45,647 nt of DNA from contig NZ_KQ948460.1 of the NCBI RefSeq assembly GCF_001514115.1, positions 327,477 to 373,123 of the forward strand. The letters are read 5' to 3'. This document shows, in pieces, positions 42,431-45,647 of the stretch. This stretch comes from Streptomyces olivochromogenes (lineage in GTDB: Bacteria; Actinomycetota; Actinomycetes; Streptomycetales; Streptomycetaceae). The translations under genes were made by a program, and so were the position numbers. How positions within the stretch are numbered: the stretch's first letter is position 1; the number at the start of each line of letters is the position of its first letter. Below the pieces are notes generated by a model. That model was not told where the DNA came from and did no database searches. It saw nothing but the letters and a program-made list of their open reading frames with translations.

Positions 42431-42456
42431 ACCGGCCGCGCGGCTCGGGCTCGCAG

Positions 42457-42477
42457 TGCAGTCAACATGCGGATACT
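42457..42477 (+). promoter_or_regulatory. motif copy 3 (TGCAGTCA-N3-TGCGGATAC)
   Basis: TGCAGTCA, ACA, TGCGGATACT upstream of the MBL-fold hydrolase gene, 26 bp from the oppositely oriented copy 4. Confidence 0.75.
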
Positions 42478-42546
42478 CCGCCGCCGTCCCCCGGAGTGAC
42501 CATGAGGGCCGGCCGAGTCAGCGATGCCGGAGAACCGGAGAAGACG

Positions 42547-43404
42547 ATGAGCCTTGACTTCGACGTGTTCGTGGTGGATCCCAAGCCGATCCCGAGTGCG
42601 GTACCGGGATTCGAGGAGGTGGTGGGCCCGGCTACCTGGCCGCCGTCCACAGCGACGCTGATCAGCGATGACGATGGTGCCGTGCTGATCGACTGCCTCA
42701 TCACCGTGCGAGAGGGCCGGGAGCTGGCGGCGTGGGTGAAGTCCCACGACTGCGAGCCCGAGTACGTGTACATCACCCATCCGCACGCCGACCACCTCCT
42801 CGGGCTGCCGGAGATCCTGGCGGCGTTCCCGCAGGCGAGGCCGGTGGCCCTGGCCGAGTCCATCCCCGCGATGCAGGAGCAGATCTCGGCGGGGTACCTG
42901 CAGATCTGGGGCGGGTTCTTCCCCGGCCAGTTGACCGGCAAGCCCGTCCCGCCCGGGCCGCTGGCCGGCCGCACGATCCCGATCGGAGGATCGTCGGCCA
43001 CGGTGGTCCCGGTCGGGACCACCGACACCGTGCATTCCAGCGTCGTCCATGTCCCGGACCTGAGCCTGGTCGTCTCCGGTGACGTCGTCTACAACCGGAC
43101 GCACATGTGGCTGATGGGATCGACACCGGACTCACGGGCCGACTGGGCGCGGGCGCTGGACGCCGTGGCGGCGCTGGAGGCCGACACCCTCGTCGCCGGC
43201 CACCGCGATCCACGGGCCCCCGACGACGACGCCCGCCGCCAGATCGACGAAAGCCGCCGCTACCTGGCCGATTTCGAGACGGCGCTGGAACGCAGCTCCG
43301 CACCGCGCGAGCTCATCGACCGTATGACGGCCGCCCATCCCGAGCTGGCGAACCCCTACACCCTGTGGGTCGCGGCCCACGACCTGCTCGGCACCGGAAC
43401 CTGA
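42547..43404 (+). CDS. MBL-fold metallo-hydrolase
   Basis: A 285-aa metallo-beta-lactamase-fold hydrolase with the di-zinc motif ITHPHADHLLGLPE (HxHxDH), a later metal ligand region SSVVHVPDLSLVVSGD, and LVAGHRDPRAPD. It probably hydrolyses esters, lactones or thioesters. I chose ATG 42547 (GGAG 6 nt upstream, MSLDFDVFVVDP); ATG 42502 also has a GGAG and would add 15 residues. It lies behind motif copy 3 and 29 bp before the LtrA-type gene. Confidence 0.88.
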   Translation: MSLDFDVFVVDPKPIPSAVPGFEEVVGPATWPPSTATLISDDDGAVLIDCLITVREGRELAAWVKSHDCEPEYVYITHPHADHLLGLPEILAAFPQARPVALAESIPAMQEQISAGYLQIWGGFFPGQLTGKPVPPGPLAGRTIPIGGSSATVVPVGTTDTVHSSVVHVPDLSLVVSGDVVYNRTHMWLMGSTPDSRADWARALDAVAALEADTLVAGHRDPRAPDDDARRQIDESRRYLADFETALERSSAPRELIDRMTAAHPELANPYTLWVAAHDLLGTGT

Positions 43405-43433
43405 CACACACGGCCAGGACGGATCACCGAACC

Positions 43434-44639
43434 ATGCCCGGGGAGACCGGAGAAGCGGTCGGCCTGGAACCGGCCGCGGCAGGCCGCGGCACACGGGTGC
43501 TGAACCTGCGCAGAATGACGGCCCGCCGGACCGACGAGGCGTACCGGTCCTCCACCCCGCTGGAACTGTTCTTCGACCTCTGTTTCGTCGCCGCCGTCGC
43601 GCAGGCCGCCTCCCATCTGCATCACGACCTGAGCGGCGGGCACCTCGGCCACGCCGTGGGCAACTACCTCTGGGTGTTCTTCGCGATCTGGTGGGCCTGG
43701 GCGAACTTCACCTGGTTCGCCTCCGCGTACGACAACGACGACGACCCCTATCGCCTGCTGACCATGGTGCAGATCGCCGGGGCGCTGGCCTTGGCCGCCG
43801 GCGTACCCCGGGCCTTCGAGTCCGGCGACTATCTCGTCATCACCCTCGGCTACGTGATCCTGCGGCTGGCCATGGTCATGCAGTGGCTGCGGGCGGCCAG
43901 GGCCGATCCGAAGCGGCGCACGACCGCCCTGCGGTACGCCGTCGGCTACGCCCTGGTACAGGCCGGATGGGTCGCTCGCCTCGCCTTCGACCAGCCGACG
44001 TACCTCTATGTCGGGCTGGCGCTGGCCGTGGGCGAGTTGCTGGTCCCGATCTGGGCCGAGCGGGCGCAGGTGACGCCCTTTCACCCGGAGCACATCACCG
44101 AGCGGTTCGGGCTGTTCACCATGATCGTGCTCGGCGAGGCAGTGCTGGCCGCGACCATCGCCGTGCAGACCGCGGCCGACTCGCGCGACGGCACCGACGT
44201 CGACCTGCTGGTCCTGGCCGGCAGCGGTCTGCTGCTCGTCTTCAGCCTGTGGTGGCTCTACTTCGACCGGACCACCCAGCGCATGCTGCGCTCCATGCCC
44301 ACGACGATCATCTGGGGCTACGGCCACTACCTCGTCTTCGCCTCGACCGCGGCGATCGGCGCCGGACTCGCCGTCGCCGTCGACGCCCTCATCGGCCATG
44401 CGCACGTCACACACCTGCAGCAGGGCCTGGCTGTCGGCATACCCCTCGCCGCCTGGATCGCGACGGTCTGGTGGCTGCGCGTAGGCCCGCCGCTGAACGG
44501 TCCCGCCGTCGCGGCCTCGCCCGTGGCCGTGGTTCTGGTGCTGACCGCGGCCTGGACCTCCGCGGCCGTGCCCTTGATGGCCGTGATCACCGCGGCGCTG
44601 GCGGCGGTGAAGACCTGGGCCGTGCGGCGAACGGACTGA
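43434..44639 (+). CDS. low-temperature-requirement A (LtrA) family membrane protein
   Basis: A 401-aa multi-pass membrane protein of the LtrA family: TPLELFFDLCFVAAVAQAAS near the N-terminus, then about ten hydrophobic segments with WVFFAIWWAWANFTWFAS and HITERFGLFTMIVLGEAVLA, both hallmark blocks. The name comes from Listeria, and the biochemical function is unknown. ATG 43434 starts 29 bp after the MBL gene stop. The ribosome-binding site is weak, so translation could also start somewhat later. Confidence 0.88.
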   Translation: MPGETGEAVGLEPAAAGRGTRVLNLRRMTARRTDEAYRSSTPLELFFDLCFVAAVAQAASHLHHDLSGGHLGHAVGNYLWVFFAIWWAWANFTWFASAYDNDDDPYRLLTMVQIAGALALAAGVPRAFESGDYLVITLGYVILRLAMVMQWLRAARADPKRRTTALRYAVGYALVQAGWVARLAFDQPTYLYVGLALAVGELLVPIWAERAQVTPFHPEHITERFGLFTMIVLGEAVLAATIAVQTAADSRDGTDVDLLVLAGSGLLLVFSLWWLYFDRTTQRMLRSMPTTIIWGYGHYLVFASTAAIGAGLAVAVDALIGHAHVTHLQQGLAVGIPLAAWIATVWWLRVGPPLNGPAVAASPVAVVLVLTAAWTSAAVPLMAVITAALAAVKTWAVRRTD

Positions 44640-44793
44640 TCACCCGACGCCGGGACGCACTTCGTTCTCCGACAGCGCGCGGGTCCACCCCTGCGACCCG
44701 CACACCACAGCAGCGGGTAGCAGGGGCCATCCTCCCGACAACGTGCGGACCCACACGGCGAGATCAGGAGAGACCCCCTGTTATGGTGCGCCG

Positions 44794-45228
44794 ATGTCAA
44801 CGATCAAGCAGTTCCAAGTCACCTTCGACTGCGCGGAACCCGCGCGCCTCGCCGGCTTTTGGAGCGAAGTGTTGGGGTACGTCGTACCGCCGATCCCGAC
44901 GGGGTTCGCCACGTGGGAGGACTACCATCGCTCGCTGCCGTCTGAGGATCAGGTCACCTACTTCGCGTGCAGTGATCCATCGGGTGCGGGCCCGCGCCTG
45001 CTCTTCCAGCGCGTTCCCGAAGGGAAGACCGTCAAAAATCGGGTGCATCTCGATGTACGGGCCGGCACGGGACTTGTGGGTGAGGAGCGTCTTGCCACAC
45101 TCCAGGCCGAGTGCGCGCGACTGGTCGCGCTCGGTGGGGTACACGTGCGAACGCTGGTGGCCGATGGCACCAACGAGTCGTGCATTGTGATGCAGGACAT
45201 CGAGGGCAACGAGTTCTGCCTCGACTGA
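44794..45228 (+). CDS. VOC-superfamily (glyoxalase-like) protein
   Basis: A 144-aa vicinal-oxygen-chelate protein of the glyoxalase-like subgroup: QVTFDCAEPARLAGFWSEVL at the N-terminus, then LLFQRVPEGKTVKNRVHLDV and a C-terminal CIVMQDIEGNEFCLD with the usual terminal Glu. These proteins act in glyoxal or antibiotic detoxification or as binding proteins; the metal ligands are only partly recognisable. ATG 44794 is chosen; no strong ribosome-binding site precedes it. It stands alone. Confidence 0.88.
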   Translation: MSTIKQFQVTFDCAEPARLAGFWSEVLGYVVPPIPTGFATWEDYHRSLPSEDQVTYFACSDPSGAGPRLLFQRVPEGKTVKNRVHLDVRAGTGLVGEERLATLQAECARLVALGGVHVRTLVADGTNESCIVMQDIEGNEFCLD

Positions 45229-45326
45229 GCATCCTCTCAGCCGGGGAGGTGGGAAACTGCCTGTTGGACCTCTCTGGTCTTCTAGGGGGCGGGAGTTATT
45301 CCGTTTCGACTGCTCGGCAACCGTAC

Positions 45327-45513
45327 GCAGCGGGGCAAGCTGGCACAGCGTCAAGTTCGTACACCAGTAGGTCGCTACTAGCAGGATCCGGTCCTCCAGT
45401 GCCCGACTCCGCAGTCGGCCCTTGCGTACCGGGTTCGCATCCTCGCGTCGCATCGCAGTAACCAGCTTGCCGAACTGCCGCGGGCTCAGCCCGGTGAACG
45501 GCACCGAGACCAT
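45327..45513 (-). pseudogene. N-terminal fragment of an IS5-family-type transposase
   Basis: From ATG 45513 the minus strand reads MVSVPFTGLSPRQFGKLVTA and then ALEDRILLVATYWCTNLTL and CQLAPL, matching the N-terminal HTH domain of Streptomyces IS5-type transposases (LEDRVLLVATYWRTNLTLRQLAPLFGVS). The match ends abruptly at about 45327; the DDE catalytic part is absent. No clear terminal inverted repeats are visible. Confidence 0.65.
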
Positions 45514-45602
45514 GCGCCAGGACCTCACCGTAGGCAGGCCGCCCACGAACGCAGGTGAACGCTCCTGCACATCAAGGTGCCGCGAGAAAGCCGTCGTGAA
45601 AT

Positions 45603-45639
45603 AAAAAAAGGCCCACACCATTTCGGTGTGGGCCTTTTT
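45603..45639. terminator. strong bidirectional rho-independent terminator
   Basis: A-run, 10-bp stem GGCCCACACC/GGTGTGGGCC with loop ATTTC, then T-run. Its AT-rich flanks are unusual for this genome, and it would work in both directions. Confidence 0.9.
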
Positions 45640-45647
45640 GAAAATTT

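Overview
The window looks like chromosomal DNA of a Streptomyces-type actinomycete. It is very GC-rich with strong third-position GC bias, uses many GTG starts, and carries typical Streptomyces families: GAF/ANTAR proteins, a SpoIIE-type phosphatase, a PQQ-domain Ser/Thr kinase, a LAL regulator, DUF5994, DUF6882, the DUF5819/HTTM pair and an ice-binding protein.

Layout. (1) 117-1471, minus strand: housekeeping genes (a phosphoribosyltransferase, dcd and a small Cys/His protein) next to an intact tRNA-Gly(CCC) at 1732-1802. (2) 1760-12424: an integration hotspot. The 3' 44 nt of the tRNA recur three times downstream, at 5072, 6910 and 12381. Each copy is preceded at exactly 125 bp by a related GTGCCC-containing arm and followed by a terminator hairpin. 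These sites divide the region into three segments, none with an integrase. Segment 1 has a PIN-domain stub, a secreted protein and a broken S53-like peptidase gene. Segment 2 has one HEAT-repeat protein. Segment 3 has a CRP/FNR regulator, a nucleotidyl-cyclase-like protein, an HTH protein and a nucleoside deoxyribosyltransferase/TIR-like protein, plus a frameshifted AbiEii-type nucleotidyltransferase with a small partner. (3) 12425-19.2 kb: remnants of an actinomycete integrative element (RepSA-like and integrase fragments), lone hypothetical genes, the DUF5819-HTTM membrane pair and a repeat-rich secreted ice-binding protein.

(4) 19.8-26.8 kb: a stress and partner-switching neighbourhood. 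It holds STAS, a GNAT-like protein and GAF/ANTAR in an overlapping chain, a second GAF/ANTAR protein, a small membrane protein, two tandem DUF5994 genes with sigma-B-like promoter candidates, a small winged-helix-like protein and a GAF-PP2C phosphatase. (5) 27.0-28.7 kb: an SDR dehydrogenase divergent from a frameshifted LysR gene, with a palindromic operator candidate between them. (6) 29.0-35.5 kb: a large secreted FG-GAP/VCBS-like protein, a lipoprotein with an internal domain duplication, and a membrane Ser/Thr kinase with a beta-propeller sensor domain.

(7) 35.6-44.6 kb: a LAL regulator followed by small-molecule enzymes (three alpha/beta hydrolases, a tautomerase, an aldo/keto reductase, an MBL-fold hydrolase) and an LtrA-type membrane protein. 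Four copies of one motif (TGCAGTCA-N3-TGCGGATAC) lie ahead of four of these genes and suggest one regulon. The window ends with a VOC protein, an IS5-type transposase fragment and a strong terminator.

The most interesting system is the minus-strand cassette at 7.0-10.5 kb. Its cyclase-like protein keeps two candidate metal-binding aspartates, the adjacent CRP/FNR protein keeps the cyclic-nucleotide-binding Glu and Arg, and the last gene encodes an NDRT/TIR-like putative effector. I infer a cyclic-nucleotide-controlled, possibly anti-phage, module carried on an attachment-site-bounded segment. This is not demonstrated.
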